Positions 11,495 through 22,141 of a stretch of 64,000 nt of DNA are shown here, one piece after another. The first letter of the stretch is position 1. Each line of letters begins with the position of its first letter. Source of the stretch: Chrysoperla carnea. Its lineage: Eukaryota; Arthropoda; Insecta; Neuroptera; Chrysopidae. The translations under genes were made by a program, and so were the position numbers. The notes under the pieces were generated by a model that had not been told where the DNA came from, did not search any database, and worked only from the letters and a program-made list of their open reading frames with translations. The stretch lies in contig NC_058342.1 of NCBI RefSeq assembly GCF_905475395.1, positions 1,312,501 to 1,376,500 of the forward strand, in the 5' to 3' direction.

Positions 11495-12300
11495 AATTAC
11501 GGAACATTTTCATAAATGATATTCTTAAATCTAATAACAACAAAATCAGTATTCGAGCTGATGACACTGCCATCTATACAAGCTTTTATAGAGCGCGAAA
11601 CCATTTTGCCATAGCAAACGTAGAAAAAGCCCTTAAAAAGATAAATAGTTACTTTACAAATAATAATATTCAAATTAACACTACCAAAACCGAAGCTATC
11701 ATTTTTTCTAAACAAAGCATTACTCAGAAAATAGCAATTAACTTTAACAACAAGAAAATTATAACTAAAAATTATATAAAATATCTTGGAGTTGAAATGG
11801 ACGCTAAACTTCGCGGCAAAAAATTGTCTTACCAAATCCAAGGCAATTGCAAATCAAATTAGACGACTATTTCTAAGCAAATATCTACCCATATCGAGAA
11901 AAATACAACTTTATAAAGCTTGTATACTTGGCACATTAACGTACGCAATAGATGTGTGGGGCCCTCTAGTGGCCAAATCATTTATCAAAAAAATTCAAAG
12001 CTATCTAAACAGGTAGCTCAAGTTGATGTAAGATGACGACTCATCCAATAACAGTGACACAAACCACGAGCTCACAAACACCGACAAAATTGAAGACATT
12101 ATTAAAAAGCGGACATTAAATAGCAAGATGAAAATACTGAATCACACGAATACTTAACACATTACATAACTCCAAAAATCTTTCCAGGTAGTCAAAAAAA
12201 TACATCTACCTATCGAAAGCATTTGTTAACAAACGAGAGGATCAATAAAGGCTCTGCCACACTCCAACCCTCTCTAAAAATAATTAATGAGGTTTTTGAA
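11495..12300 (+). pseudogene. Second Jockey-like LINE: 3' half of reverse transcriptase
   Basis: The frame resumes with FINDI and then RADDTAIYTS, the active-site block normally reading YADD; both aspartates are kept but the tyrosine is arginine. TKTEAIIFS and KYLGVEMDAKL follow, which is the usual end of the palm domain. After a frame break at about 11815 the thumb region (KIQLYKACILGTLTYAIDVWG) runs in 11786-12016. The remainder to about 12300 has the loose character of a LINE C-terminus and 3' UTR. With the upstream half this forms one element of about 4.3 kb. Confidence 0.7.
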
Positions 12301-12571
12301 AATTTTCTCCTCTTAATTTAAGTATTTATCAACTACAGATATTATTAACATTTTTATTCAAAACACTTTTATGTTATATTAAGGTAGTAAGGAACTTAAA
12401 TTAAGTCATATTATTTACATATGTAACGAATGTAAAAAAAAAAACAATTTACTCAATATCAATTAATAGATTTGAATTTGAAATTTCGGCGCTCACATAC
12501 ATTACAATACTTGTGGGGTTAACAGACGTGTTATCCGTTCATTAAAATATTGTAAATAAAATTATATTAAA

Positions 12572-12964
12572 ATGACTGGAAAAGGAAAAGGTGGAAAGGG
12601 TCTTGGAAAAGGGGATGCAAAACTTCGTAGAAAAATTTTGCGAAATAATATCCAAGGTATTACAAAACCTGCAATTCGTCGTTTAGCACGACGAGGTGGA
12701 GTAAAACGTATCTCTGGTTTAATTTATGAAGAAACTCGTTGTGAACTTAAAGTCTTCGTTGAAAATGATATTCGGGATGCTATTACATATACTGAACACG
12801 CAAAACGTAAAACAGTTACAGCCATGGATGTTGTTTATGCATTAAAACGATCACGTCAACGTCAATGTTCGATTAACAAATTTCATAATATTACGTTTTC
12901 ATTATTGACAAAAAAAGTATTTCTAAAATTGAAATCTTATACTATAATAAATATATTTATATAA
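12572..12964 (+). CDS. Divergent histone H4-like protein with a replaced C-terminus
   Basis: H4 pairs with H3 in the nucleosome core. The first 93 or so residues align with H4 without gaps, including [30 protein letters not shown] and [17 protein letters not shown]. The start has no N-terminal extension. Several positions that are almost invariant in H4 differ: K for R3, D for G14, L for R17 and H18 replaced by R, N for D24, C for G56, E for V57, and D for V65. After ALKR the canonical RTLYGFGG end is absent and about 35 unrelated residues follow to the stop at 12964. The frame is open, unlike the H3 copy at 7.4 kb. It could be a diverged variant under relaxed selection or a young pseudogene; expression is unknown. 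No histone stem-loop is seen after the stop. Confidence 0.75.
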   Translation: MTGKGKGGKGLGKGDAKLRRKILRNNIQGITKPAIRRLARRGGVKRISGLIYEETRCELKVFVENDIRDAITYTEHAKRKTVTAMDVVYALKRSRQRQCSINKFHNITFSLLTKKVFLKLKSYTIINIFI

Positions 12965-13009
12965 TAAATTTTTTAATTATTTATATTAGTCATAGGGCTT
13001 AGCAAAATG

Positions 13010-13870
13010 AAACTATACTACTTTTGAAGAAAGTTCACTGACTTGTGGCCGTGTAGTCTGTATGTCCGCTAGTCAACGCGACGTCCGTTGGTCCGTCTGT
13101 CTTCCGAGTCGGGGGACGTAAGTCTGTCTGATGTCCTGGTCAAGCAGGCTCCGTCCCTTTACCGCAGCGATGTGGAACTTAAATTTTAAAAAATAGAAAA
13201 GAAACTTCAAGGGCTGTTACTTGAAGACAGTCTGATGCGATCTCAATGTATGAAAGGTGCCTATGACGACAGCCTTCTGCATAGAAGAGATAAGGTGATG
13301 AAGATGAGACCTGCAGACCGGAATTTGAGATAGATTCGTCTCAGAGAGTGGGACGAATTCCGCCAAGGCAACCGATAATGGGGACAACCATTTTGACTGA
13401 GTAGCCAGGGTGTAGTTGTCGTAGTTCTTGTAAGAGATCAAGATATTTTGTCCTCCTTCGTGACTATGTTTGTTTCTACAGGCGCAGAGAACTCGATGAC
13501 GTACATAGTCTTGGATGAGATATCCTGGAGCACTATATCAGGCTTAGTAGCAGAGAGCTGCCTGGAAGTTGGGAACAAGAAATTCCAGAAGACAATGCAT
13601 TTCTCGTTCTTGACGCCGGACTCGATTTCGCCTGGAGCATATGGTAGGACTGGCGTAGGGTCTACTTCATACTTGTGTCTCAAGAAGTAGTACAGCACGC
13701 GGAGGGCAACGTTATGGCGATGTATGTAGGTGTTCGAGGCATAAGAAGGACATGCCGAGATGAGGTGTATCAGCGTCTCCGGCTGAGATTTGCACGCTCT
13801 GCACATGGTGGTGGAGACTGCTTCCTTACATACATACTTTTGGTGAGTTAGCGTCGCTATCACACCATCT
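13010..13870 (-). pseudogene. LINE C-terminus with zinc finger and restriction-like endonuclease region
   Basis: The minus frame 13438-13863 (141 aa) contains the CCHC-type finger MCRACKSQPETLIHLISAC, followed by YIHRHNVALRVLYYFL. It then has KPDIVLQDISSK and a strand ending VIEFSAP. This order (zinc finger, RHN block, then PD and a downstream acidic strand) is that of the C-terminal restriction-like endonuclease of R2/NeSL-type LINEs, which cleaves the target site. The GC-richer stretch 13020-13200 and the region to 13438 are likely the rest of the ORF end and the 3' UTR. The upstream reverse transcriptase part lies at 14.2-14.7 kb. Frame breaks separate them. Confidence 0.65.
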
Positions 13871-14870
13871 TGAGCAGTGATGATAAGCCTTCTGTTTCGG
13901 ACTTCAGTCTAGCTGGTCGGAGAAAAGAGAACGTAAGATCAACGGAAAGACTCAGGTGTCTAAATGGCGGTAGAACATTCCCTGTTGGTCACGATTCCGA
14001 TGATCTTCGAAGAGGGAGCGTATATCAGTTCCTTTCACAGCTGAACGAGGTCAAGATTTGGAGAGAAGTGCCACGTTATCATCGAGATCACGATTAGACG
14101 GATCAAAAGGAAGGCCCCATTTAGACGCTGCATGTTGTGCTGCAGAGAACAAGAATGCTCCTTTACCCTGTAACCCGTGATCACACACGAGTTCCATAAG
14201 AGGGCCAGAACTATTTATGAACTGACAAGCTATACCTTAAACTACCCTATCATGTAGACATTTAACGGATAGGAGAACCCTACCTCCTTGCTGGCGTGGG
14301 AGGTAATTACGGGGTACAGAAGCACGTGGGTGCAAACTACGATTGACGTTCATGAACTTGCGAATGCCTCTATTCAGTTCCTTGAGCTCCTCTATTGTCC
14401 ATTTGATGGAACCAAAAGAATAAAGAATAGAGAGGATGGGAATTGCAAGCATATTAGCAGCACCTTATGGATCCCAGACAATTCTGATTGCCAGATTTGT
14501 CGAAGACGGTGCCTATACCTGCCGCGAAGAGCTTCCTTGACAGTTGACACACTTTGAATGTGGTTTTCACCGACACCGAAATATGTGTGGAGCTCTTCTA
14601 CATCGAGATGTTTCACGATGCTTCCATCTGTGAGCTACACGGCATCGTAATCAGGGACACGACCCCGCTTACAATGGCCGAATTCCATGCCAATGGCCTT
14701 CGTTTACTGATGAACAGCTTTGAAAGCTTGATGTAGACTGCTCTCAGAAGAAGCATAAAGTTTCAGGTTATCCATATGGAATAGATGAGTTGCTTGATGC
14801 TTCCTATCTGTCGGGGGACCACAACGGTAACCAGTTTCTTCTCGCAAAATTAATGTCTCGTAGACCAGAT
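13871..14870 (-). pseudogene. Same LINE: reverse transcriptase thumb and connecting region, broken
   Basis: On the minus strand the frame 14392-14616 has YRHRLRQIWQSELSG, and 14237-14452 has AIPILSILYSFGSIKWT, then ELNRGIRKFMNVNRSLHP and SVPRNYLPRQQGGRVLL. These are the conserved blocks after the reverse transcriptase palm in R2/NeSL-type elements (LAIPxL-YSFG-IKWT, then RSLHPR-S-VPR-YLPR-GGRGL). The palm itself with its YxDD is not found, so the element is 5' truncated near 14870. Several frame changes occur between 13871 and 14237. Plus-strand frames here are shadows. Confidence 0.7.
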
Positions 14871-14874
14871 ATTT

Positions 14875-15780
14875 AAATAAAAATATATTTATTTAAATAA
14901 ATTTTCAATTCAATTTACAATTGTATAAAGCGTTAAGTAACAACAATTAAAAATTTAAAATATTTTAATGAAACAAATTATCTAACAATCCAAACTTATG
15001 CCAAAAGATTGCGTAACAAGTCTGATTTGTACCTTAGATAGTTAACTTTATATATGTATATGTTAACTTTTGTACAACAATTGTGACCGTCCAGATGGTA
15101 TAACATTAATATTATTTTAATATTTAAGGTCAGCTTTCTCATAATATTTAAATATCAGTTTTCTGAGAAACTAATTGAGTATAGCAATATTCAAAATAAA
15201 CTCTCAAAAATAACTTTTCTAATTTATGTAAGCTAATAAATTTTTATTTAACAAATGCGTAACGTGAACAGGTAACATTATATTATGGTTTTAAGTATCT
15301 AAAAAAATATAACTAATAGAAGATATATAATTCCTCCCTTCTTAGAATATAAATTAGGCCAGTTCCAAATCTGCTGTATTTTCAAATCTTCTATATTTTC
15401 TATGTGTAGATGTTCATTTCCATATTAATTTCCAATATTTCAGCATTACGTTGGGTAACAAATATAGCCTTGTGCCATTATTTTGTAATTATCATCTCTT
15501 ATAGTAGTAGGGATAGGATACATAGTCGTTAAGTATACAATTTAATGTTTTCAATTCTAACAATTTATATAAATGTTCTAAGTTTATTAAATTAATATAA
15601 TATATGTTTATAACTAACAATAAGTTTGGATTAATTTCAATTTGTTATAACTCAAAATGTATTTAAAAATAACGTTTTTTTTTCTAATTAAATAACAGTA
15701 ATTATGTTGTATGTTCCTAATTTAATGCGAATAGTCCTTGAGTATTGCTCATGTCGTTGTAAGTAACAAATAATTTAAAA
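14875..15780. other. AT-rich sequence, possible 3' LTR/UTR of the adjacent Gypsy remnant; no gene
   Basis: No coding motif is seen. Because the integrase end of the minus-strand Gypsy remnant lies just to the right, this stretch is where its 3' UTR and LTR should be. No matching copy was found near 19.3 kb, so the LTR identity is unproven. Confidence 0.35.
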
Positions 15781-16735
15781 CCAATTATTTTTTTCTCACT
15801 TTAATTTTTCGATTATGATATTTTTGTACTTTCTGAGCATTTATTACTTTAAGAGTTTTACCATTATTTTCTATTACTTTATCTTTTGTAAATTTGGGTG
15901 CTATTTTGTTTCGTCTATTCTGTACAAAAACATTTTCACCTACTGCTACGTTTGGGGGGTTTATTCGATCTTTGTTTCGGACTTAAAATAGTTGCTTTTA
16001 TTTATCGATTTGTTTAGTGATTAAATCTTTTATAATCTGTATTTCCTCGGTATGTTTATTAGCATAATTAGAATGTATATTATCGGTGGTAGGTTTTAAA
16101 ATTTGATTATATCTCATTCCCTTTATAAATTCAAAAGGTGTAAGCTTGGTACTTGAATGTATGGCATTATTATAAGTTAATAAAGCCATATCTAATTGCT
16201 CTATACTATTGTCAGATTTTTGTGAGTAGTTTTTATTTTTATTTTATTTTTTTTTATGATAATCACAACTAATGTGATTACCAATACTATAAAGAATAAG
16301 AAAATCGTTAAAATCATTGCCTTCGAATTCCATACCGGGATTCATAAACGTAGCTCTCCATATTTACTAAATTTATCTATGATAGTTAAAATATTTGTGT
16401 TATCTACATGAAATATATCTATGTGTAAAATTTCAAATGGTTTGTTTGCCTGTTGTGTTTGTGTCAATTTGATTTTTAGTGGATGCCTTTCATATTTGTT
16501 TAGTTTACAGACAACAGAATTATTTATATATTTTTGAATCTTTGACTATATATTGTCAAAATAATATAACCTTTTAAGATGATTTAGTGTTTCATCAATC
16601 CCACGATGGATTGATAATTCGTGATTGTCTTTTATTATTTTCGTTTGTTCATCTATGTTTTCAACATCCTGTAAGAATTTAATACACCGAATGATTTTTA
16701 ATTTTGAATCAAAATATTTTACATATGCTCTTTGA
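15780..16735 (-). pseudogene. Decayed Gypsy element 1: integrase
   Basis: Integrase inserts retrotransposon cDNA into the genome. On the minus strand, about 16680-16380 carries an HHCC-like N-terminal finger (HELSIHRGIDETLNHL, then VCKLNKY with one cysteine lost). It is followed by FEILHIDIFHVDN and DKFSKYGEL, the first catalytic aspartate region. The C-terminal segment 15998-16189 reads ALLTYNNAIHSSTKLTPFEF, a well-known block near the end of Ty3/Gypsy integrases. Stops and frame changes lie between them, including one between the finger and the catalytic core. The remaining catalytic residues could not be placed. The element reads right to left, with RNase H next at 16.7-17.1 kb. Confidence 0.7.
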
Positions 16736-16736
16736 A

Positions 16737-17350
16737 TTACATTGAAGATATTGTCTTCTGTGTAGAAAGCGTTTTGGATATTGTAAACCGTTTCTGTAAA
16801 ATTTTAATAGCTATGGATTCGTCTATTTTTGGTATTGTTAATTTAACATGTTGTCTTGTTTTAAAGAATTTAATTACTTTTCTTTCATTTTTTGTTCCTA
16901 AATTAATTATTATTTGTTGTGAAAATCCATTTAATGGACATTCGGATATTCTAATACCGGGATTAAGATTTTCTTCGGCTGAATGTTGGGTACTATTGCT
17001 ACTTAAATGGTTTATTTGAACCCTAGATAATGCTTCTACATTAGTATTTATTTTACCAGGTTTATGGTCTATATTGAAATTATAGTCGAGTAGTTTTATT
17101 TTCCATCTCAATAATTTCGAGCTGGCCTCTTTTAAGGAAAATAACCATTTTGGGCGATTGTGGTCCCTTTAAAATATTAAACTTTTGCCCGTACAAATAG
17201 GGTCTAAACTGTTTACATCCCCAAACGATAGCAAGTAATTCCTTTTCAATTGTGGAATAGTTTTGTTCGCTTTTGCTTAATGTTCTAGAAGCATGTCAAA
17301 TTGGTTTGTCAGAACCAACAGTACCTTGTGATAGAATAGCTCCTATAGCA
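16737..17350 (-). pseudogene. Decayed Gypsy element 1: RNase H end
   Basis: The minus frame 16737-17111 begins [19 protein letters not shown] and continues KINTNVEALSRV. This is the conserved end of the Gypsy RNase H domain (usually H-K/R-P-G-K-N-x-x-x-D-A-L-S-R), here with glutamate in place of the aspartate. Upstream, 17112-17350 keeps out-of-frame pieces of the domain, such as the [13 protein letters not shown] and TIDASNFAIGA-like segments. A spacer toward the integrase follows. Frame breaks show that the copy is inactive. This motif is a useful contrast to the intact-looking Gypsy element at 33-41 kb, which has lost it. Confidence 0.7.
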
Positions 17351-17353
17351 AAG

Positions 17354-18240
17354 TTAGACGCGTCTATTGTTAAAATAAAAGGTTTTTATAAAATCGGGAT
17401 ATTGGAGAATTGGATGTCCCTTTAAAAATGTTTTACAAATTTCAAATGATTCTATATAGGCTTTATTTTTATAATCTACTACTTTATTTTTACGAAGTTG
17501 TGAAGTCATCGGTTTTGTTATTTTAGCAAAATATTTAATGAATTTGCAGTAATATCCGATTAGTCCTAAAAGTGATTGATTTCCGTGACAATTTTTGGAA
17601 GTGGATATATCTTTACGTATTTCAATTTCTTTACGTAGAAATTCGCATTTGTCTAATTGTATTTTAAAATTGTGCAGTCGTAATTTATCAAACACTTTTT
17701 GAAGAGTTTCAATATGTTCTTGTAAAGAAGAAGAGAATACAATTATATCATCCATATATACTAATACGTTTTTTCCAATGTATGATAACTCACGATTTTA
17801 CTCACGATAAAAACAGGATAATTTGTTGTTTTTTTGTTTACTTATAATCATGCATACGATATTTATTTACATCACGGTCTATCCGACTATATTTCATGAA
17901 ATATGATACATACAGGCGTAAACTAAACATTGACAAATATCTTGTCTAGTAATCTTAATTAAAGAGAATTGAAAAAAATACACTCGAACCAGGACTCGAA
18001 CCCGGACTTCTTGGATGATCGTATGATGTTTTTTTCAAAAAATTCGTTGATTTGTTTTGTTACTTCTTCTTTTTGAGAATGAGGTAACCTGAATCCTTTA
18101 GTATATATAGGCATTTCGTCTTGGTATGTATGGAATGTTTTACATCGGACGTGAACGTTATGCTTTCTATTGTTGAGTAAAAAATGTTTCTATACTTAGA
18201 ACACAACTGTATTAAAGCATTTTTTTCTTCGTTAGTTAGA
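17354..18240 (-). pseudogene. Decayed Gypsy element 1: reverse transcriptase, split by inserted DNA
   Basis: The minus frame 17354-17755 opens at the active site (YMDDIIVFSSSLQEHI) and continues with LRLHNFKIQLDKCEFL, LLGLIGYYCKFIKYFAKI and TKPMTSQLRKN. These are the palm, thumb and connection of a Ty3/Gypsy reverse transcriptase. The N-terminal fingers appear further right at about 18130-18010 (FRLPHSQKEEVTKQINEFFE, then NIIRSSKKSG). The intervening conserved blocks, about 100 residues, are absent and replaced by roughly 230 bases of unrelated DNA. The FLG block after LRKEIE is also disrupted. This copy is inactive. Confidence 0.75.
17777..18010 (-). repeat. DNA replacing part of the reverse transcriptase, with a tRNA B-box-like end
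   Basis: At the junction near 17985-18010 the minus strand reads GGGTTCGAGTCCTGGTTCGA, which contains a perfect polymerase III B box (GGTTCGAGTCC). I see no A box, so it may be a truncated tRNA-derived SINE or chance. The rest is AT-rich. Confidence 0.35.
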
Positions 18241-18870
18241 TGACTAACACGTAAATTCTGAATAGCAAATTCGTTATCTGATACGTTATCAAATTGTTCG
18301 TTTATGTTGGTTAAAGTTTGGTAGCGATTTATAATTTCTGCTGTAAGTGGTTGACTAATTATAATACTCTGTTGTGAATCAGAATTATTAACTAATAGAA
18401 CAGTGTGCTTTATTGTTTATCACATTATACAAGCCATCTATTATTTTTAATAATTCGTTAAATTTAATGCATGGTTAAAACACGTCACCATCTTTTACGC
18501 TAACTGGAGCCTCTATATAATTTTGTTGATAAGGTTCCAAATGGTATATTTGATACTGATGCAATGTTTTTTTATACAATTTGTTTTGAACTCTATCAAA
18601 AGTTATTGTATCATTTTTATAATTTATGTTAGCACTTAATTTTTTTAAGGTATTACTGCCTATAATTCCATCAAAATGGTGATGAAATTTAAAAATTAAA
18701 AATTCTAATGGTTCTGGGTTATCCAGTTGTGGGTTATAATTAATAATAATTTTTTCAGTAATTTCATGATTTTTAAGAGCTGTTGCAATAGTTACTTTAG
18801 TTACTGTTTTGGGTGCTCGCTCGAATTTCTTGAGAAGTGCCTTGAGAAGGTTCTTCGTCGTCAGCGACAC
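18241..18870 (-). pseudogene. Decayed Gypsy element 1: protease region
   Basis: The minus frame 18475-18870 (131 aa) includes FHHHFDGIIGSNTLKKLSAN and INYKNDTITF. This fits the C-terminal flap-to-end part of retropepsins (GIIGxNxLKxLxAxIxY) of errantivirus-like Gypsy elements. The catalytic DTG/DSG triad itself is not visible in frame, so the N-terminal part is missing or shifted. The stretch 18241-18474 connects to the reverse transcriptase in broken frames. Confidence 0.55.
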
Positions 18871-19260
18871 GTCTAGTCTCTGGGACTAGTTGGGGATCCA
18901 AATGCAAATTTGATTGCTCTCCCTCATATCCGCGAGAGCTACCCCCTATAGGTAAGGTAGAAGCGTCACCTGCAGGTGGTGGGGTTCTGTAGGGCTAGGT
19001 CGACTACTACCCGCCTGAGGACCAAAAAATCTTTTTCTCAAATTTGCCATTATTTGGATTTGATTCATTTAGCTCCGCTGAGTCAGCGCGGACCCACCTC
19101 GTTGGCCCATTTCTTGAGAGCGGAACTGATGGTTACCGGGTATGGCACGTGTCATTGTGTTAGGCATGGACGTGAGGTTATGCATTGCCTGCCCTTATTA
19201 TTATTATAATTATTCCTATTATTATTATTAAGTTTTTCATTTTGATTGAAGCCAGTTTTA
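18871..19260 (-). pseudogene. Decayed Gypsy element 1: Gag C-terminal remnant
   Basis: Minus-strand frames show an asparagine-rich run (about 19255-19195, LNNNNRNNYNN) and then NESNPNNGKFEKKI near 19070. Asn-rich Gag tails without zinc knuckles are common in this group. Stops are frequent and no capsid motif is left. The element is truncated to the right of 19260 by a Jockey-like fragment in the opposite orientation. Confidence 0.4.
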
Positions 19261-19299
19261 TTTTCTTTTTCTATTTATTGTCAAATAAATAATTAATAT

Positions 19300-20252
19300 A
19301 ATATATATACTAGCAACAGCCATACCACGTTGAAAACACCGGTTCTTCTCCGAAGAAGTACAAAAAATATATTGAAATAATAGACTCCAACCAGAACCTC
19401 CAATATCACATTTACACTCCCCAAAAATGAAAGAAAACATGCATTCAAACTCAGAGGCATGGATAACGCCACAGACACAGGTGAAATTAAAGCAGATCTC
19501 GAAGTAAAGCACAACTTAAACATCGAAAAGGTCTTCAAACCAAAAAACTCAAAAATGGGTTATTCTTAGTAGTGTGCGATGACACCATTTCATTCAAATA
19601 TCTAGCGAAAAATGTTCGATATATAAACAGAACAAAAATAACGTGGGAAAAGCGGCACATTACCATCCCCCCGTCATCCAGTGTAGGCGCTGTCGAGCCT
19701 AGGGAAACTCAACAACGAACTAACAGTCCACGCCAACCTGCCGTAAATGCGAAGAGAGCCACTGAACCAGAGATTGTGAACATATTAAAAAAACAGATTC
19801 TCCCACCACCAAAAACATCAAGTGTGCAAACTGTCAAGGGAATCACTTGACCTTGACCGCAAAGAATTTCCAGTTTCCTAAAAAATTGGAACATAAAATA
19901 AAACCCTCCAAACAAGACAAACATCCAAAAACAAATAGGCATACTCACCGGTTCCAATACCAAAAATCAACCCCTGGATAAATAGCCAAAATTACCCAAC
20001 AACGGCAACGCAACACATGCAGAATCAAACGATTCAACAAAACCAACAGTAACAACCACAACGCCAAAACCATCAAAATAAAATGAGTGGATTGAACGAA
20101 CTAACGGCGGAATTTCAACATAGAAAAAATGCTAGCACTAGAAAAGAACTGAACGTAGCATTAATAATTAGCAAAAACGAACTTGAAAAATTTATCATCT
20201 TCAATAATTTTGTACAAGAAAAGTTCGGAAAAAGTCCAAAAACACAAGAGTA
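19300..20252 (+). pseudogene. Third Jockey-like LINE: ORF1 only, broken
   Basis: This Gag-like ORF1 is read in three frames. It starts near 19335 with a proline/serine and YIEIIDSNQN stretch. It passes FLVVCDDTISFKYLAKNVRY and INRTKITWEK (the frame from 19572), then CCHC knuckle remnants in a second frame at about 19680-19850 (VIQCRRCR, TCRKCEESH, KCANCQGNHLT). It ends with the hydrophobic tail SGLNELTAEFQHRK to the TAG at 20250-20252. No ORF2 follows, so the copy is truncated exactly at the ORF1 end or interrupted there. This is the most complete of the three ORF1 remnants in block order, but it has several frameshifts. Confidence 0.7.
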
Positions 20253-20254
20253 GG

Positions 20255-20575
20255 GGTAAATTGCGGATTCTGGCACATTTTGGACTTTGGACTGTGACGT
20301 AGTTTTCTTATACGACCTTAAGTGCATTGTCTGAGAGGTCATTGAAACGCATTGGATGCATTTTTTGGGAAAGTGCATTGCCCGAAGGGTCATTGCATTG
20401 TTTACTTTTGGGATGCACTTTTAGGAATGCAATTTTGAGTTCATTGAACTGATGATGACGTATTGTTTCAACAATTAATTCAACAATGAGAACCTTCTCA
20501 CTCGGTAGTTGCTGCCCAATTGAAGTATGAAGTGAAGATGTTAGTATAGAAATATACTTTTTTTAAAAAAACAAG
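20255..20575. other. Non-coding junction with a duplicated 25-bp motif
   Basis: AAGTGCATTG followed by a GGTCATTG ending occurs at about 20320-20344 and 20371-20395. No gene is seen. The sequence separates the LINE remnant from the capsid-encoding block and could hold a lost element end. Confidence 0.4.
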
Positions 20576-20577
20576 AG

Positions 20578-20650
20578 ATAGCAGTGGGATTTGAACGCTG
20601 GTTTCCCGGGTGCGAGTCTGAATACGTAACCACTCGACCACAGAGGCTAG
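20578..20650 (-). repeat. tRNA-derived sequence (minus strand)
   Basis: On the minus strand, TGTGGTCGAGTGGTTACG resembles an A box of the Ser/Leu type, and CGTTCAAATCCCACTGC a B box with the T-arm. GCCTCTG at the 5' end does not pair convincingly with the 3' end. It is more likely a tRNA-derived repeat than a functional gene. Its position about 400 bases outside the capsid-encoding block may be chance. Confidence 0.45.
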
Positions 20651-21046
20651 TTAAGTATACAGCAAAAAAGTTGTATAAATGAAACAAACAGAATTAATCT
20701 AATATATTGTAATGGAAAAATTTTGAAATGCTAATATTACCAAATTTACATATTACTATTCAAAACTGGTTTTTTCAATTATAATATGAATATAATTATT
20801 TTGATAAGATTAATTAATTAACTTTGCACCTGAAAATAGTGAAGGACATCTTTAATTTATTCTATTCTATTTTCAATAAACTTGAAGTATTTATGGAAAC
20901 TTGATATGTACACCCATAGTACGTTGACATATAGTAAATCGGTATTTTAAATTTGGTCACAGATGGTTATTATGAGAGGTGTTTTAAAAAAAATACTAAT
21001 TATGTAAATATTTATGTTTATTTTTTCAAAGTATAAAAAATTTATT

Positions 21047-21694
21047 TTATTGTATAATTTTAAACTCATTTAATAATAATTCCTTTATTTTTAGATAATC
21101 ACTAATATTATTGCTTGCTGACCAATTCTCACTCCCGCAAACATCTTCCCCAGTTTGATCTATTTGTATAAATTCACCATTAGCATTCACAGGAGACTTA
21201 ATTTTCTTCAACAACCATATCCATATATCTAGATTTTTTGAAAATGGATAAAATTTCAGGTTTATATTTCTTGCTTTACATGTATTAATAAGACATTCTA
21301 ATGCTTTAACTCTACCACGGCTTATGCATGTAATTAATCCATCATACAAATATTTGTCTAAGCTATTTTTCTTTAAAAATACTTCAATTACTCCATCAAA
21401 TTCAGTTGATCCGTTGAATGATTCCTTAATTTCTTGAAAATGTTGTTTGAGTTGGTGGATGTGTATTATTTTATATTTAATTAAACAATCAATTATATGG
21501 TGATGATTTCGTTTGACAGCCATAGATAAAAAACTTGATAGAATAAATTTTGGATATTTTGCTAAAATGTATTCTATTAGCTCAAGATTACCATATCGAA
21601 GCGCTGCAATGTAGAACTCTAAATGCACATTATATTCATCTTGTTGTATTTCATTGTTGAGGCTTTCAATTGTTAACTTACGTAAGCTAGCCAA
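21047..21694 (-). CDS. Ankyrin-like accessory protein of the virus-like element (215 aa)
   Basis: The protein has a helical repeat look: LEFYIAALRYGNLELIEYIL, then SFLSMAVKRNHHHIIDCLIK and LITCISRGRVKALECLIN. Each is about 30 residues with the A-(L/V)-x-x-G/N-x-x-x-(I/L) spacing of degenerate ankyrin repeats. A conserved C-terminal part contains LKFYPFSKNLDIWIWLLKKI and then SDYLKIKELLLNEF. That second half is clearly homologous to the plus-strand frame at 52223-52666 in the other element (KFSPSSDNEDKQIWNWILKN and SDYVQVKEMIENYL). The frame is intact. The role is unknown; a host-interacting accessory function is a guess. It sits at the left end of the block, as its homologue sits near the right end of element 2. 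Confidence 0.6.
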   Translation of the reverse strand: MASLRKLTIESLNNEIQQDEYNVHLEFYIAALRYGNLELIEYILAKYPKFILSSFLSMAVKRNHHHIIDCLIKYKIIHIHQLKQHFQEIKESFNGSTEFDGVIEVFLKKNSLDKYLYDGLITCISRGRVKALECLINTCKARNINLKFYPFSKNLDIWIWLLKKIKSPVNANGEFIQIDQTGEDVCGSENWSASNNISDYLKIKELLLNEFKIIQ

Positions 21695-22141
21695 GATATT
21701 TCAAACAGATGTTTTTAACAGCAATTAACGCGATTTTATATCACCAAAAAAATCCCTCCCAATATTCAAACATTTGCAGGTTAACAAAAATATATATTTT
21801 AATCAAAATAATAATAATTATAATAATTTATTTGACATAGATAGAAATACATGGCTAACGTTAAATACATTAGTTATATACAGTGCATTAAATTTACATT
21901 AAATAATACACATGGTATACAATAATTTTTTTTATTACTAATGACCAACCACACATGATTTTTTACATTGTATCATTATTTATTATTATAGAATATGATT
22001 ATTAAGAAAGAATTTAATTTTTTTAATACTTTCATATACAGATTACTACATATATATATATTAATAATCAACTAAAATAGACTCTTCTAATTTTTTCTTT
22101 GTATGATTATTTTTTTATACTTCCATATACATATAATTTAT
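21695..22141. other. AT-rich spacer, no gene seen
   Basis: This is low-complexity AT-rich DNA between two minus-strand genes. It probably holds the promoter of the gene at 21694 and the 3' UTR of the gene at 22142. Confidence 0.45.

Noticed and set aside
12572..12964. Bracovirus-type viral histone H4
   Set aside because: Viral H4 of that type has a long N-terminal extension; this one starts like cellular H4 and differs at its C-terminus instead.
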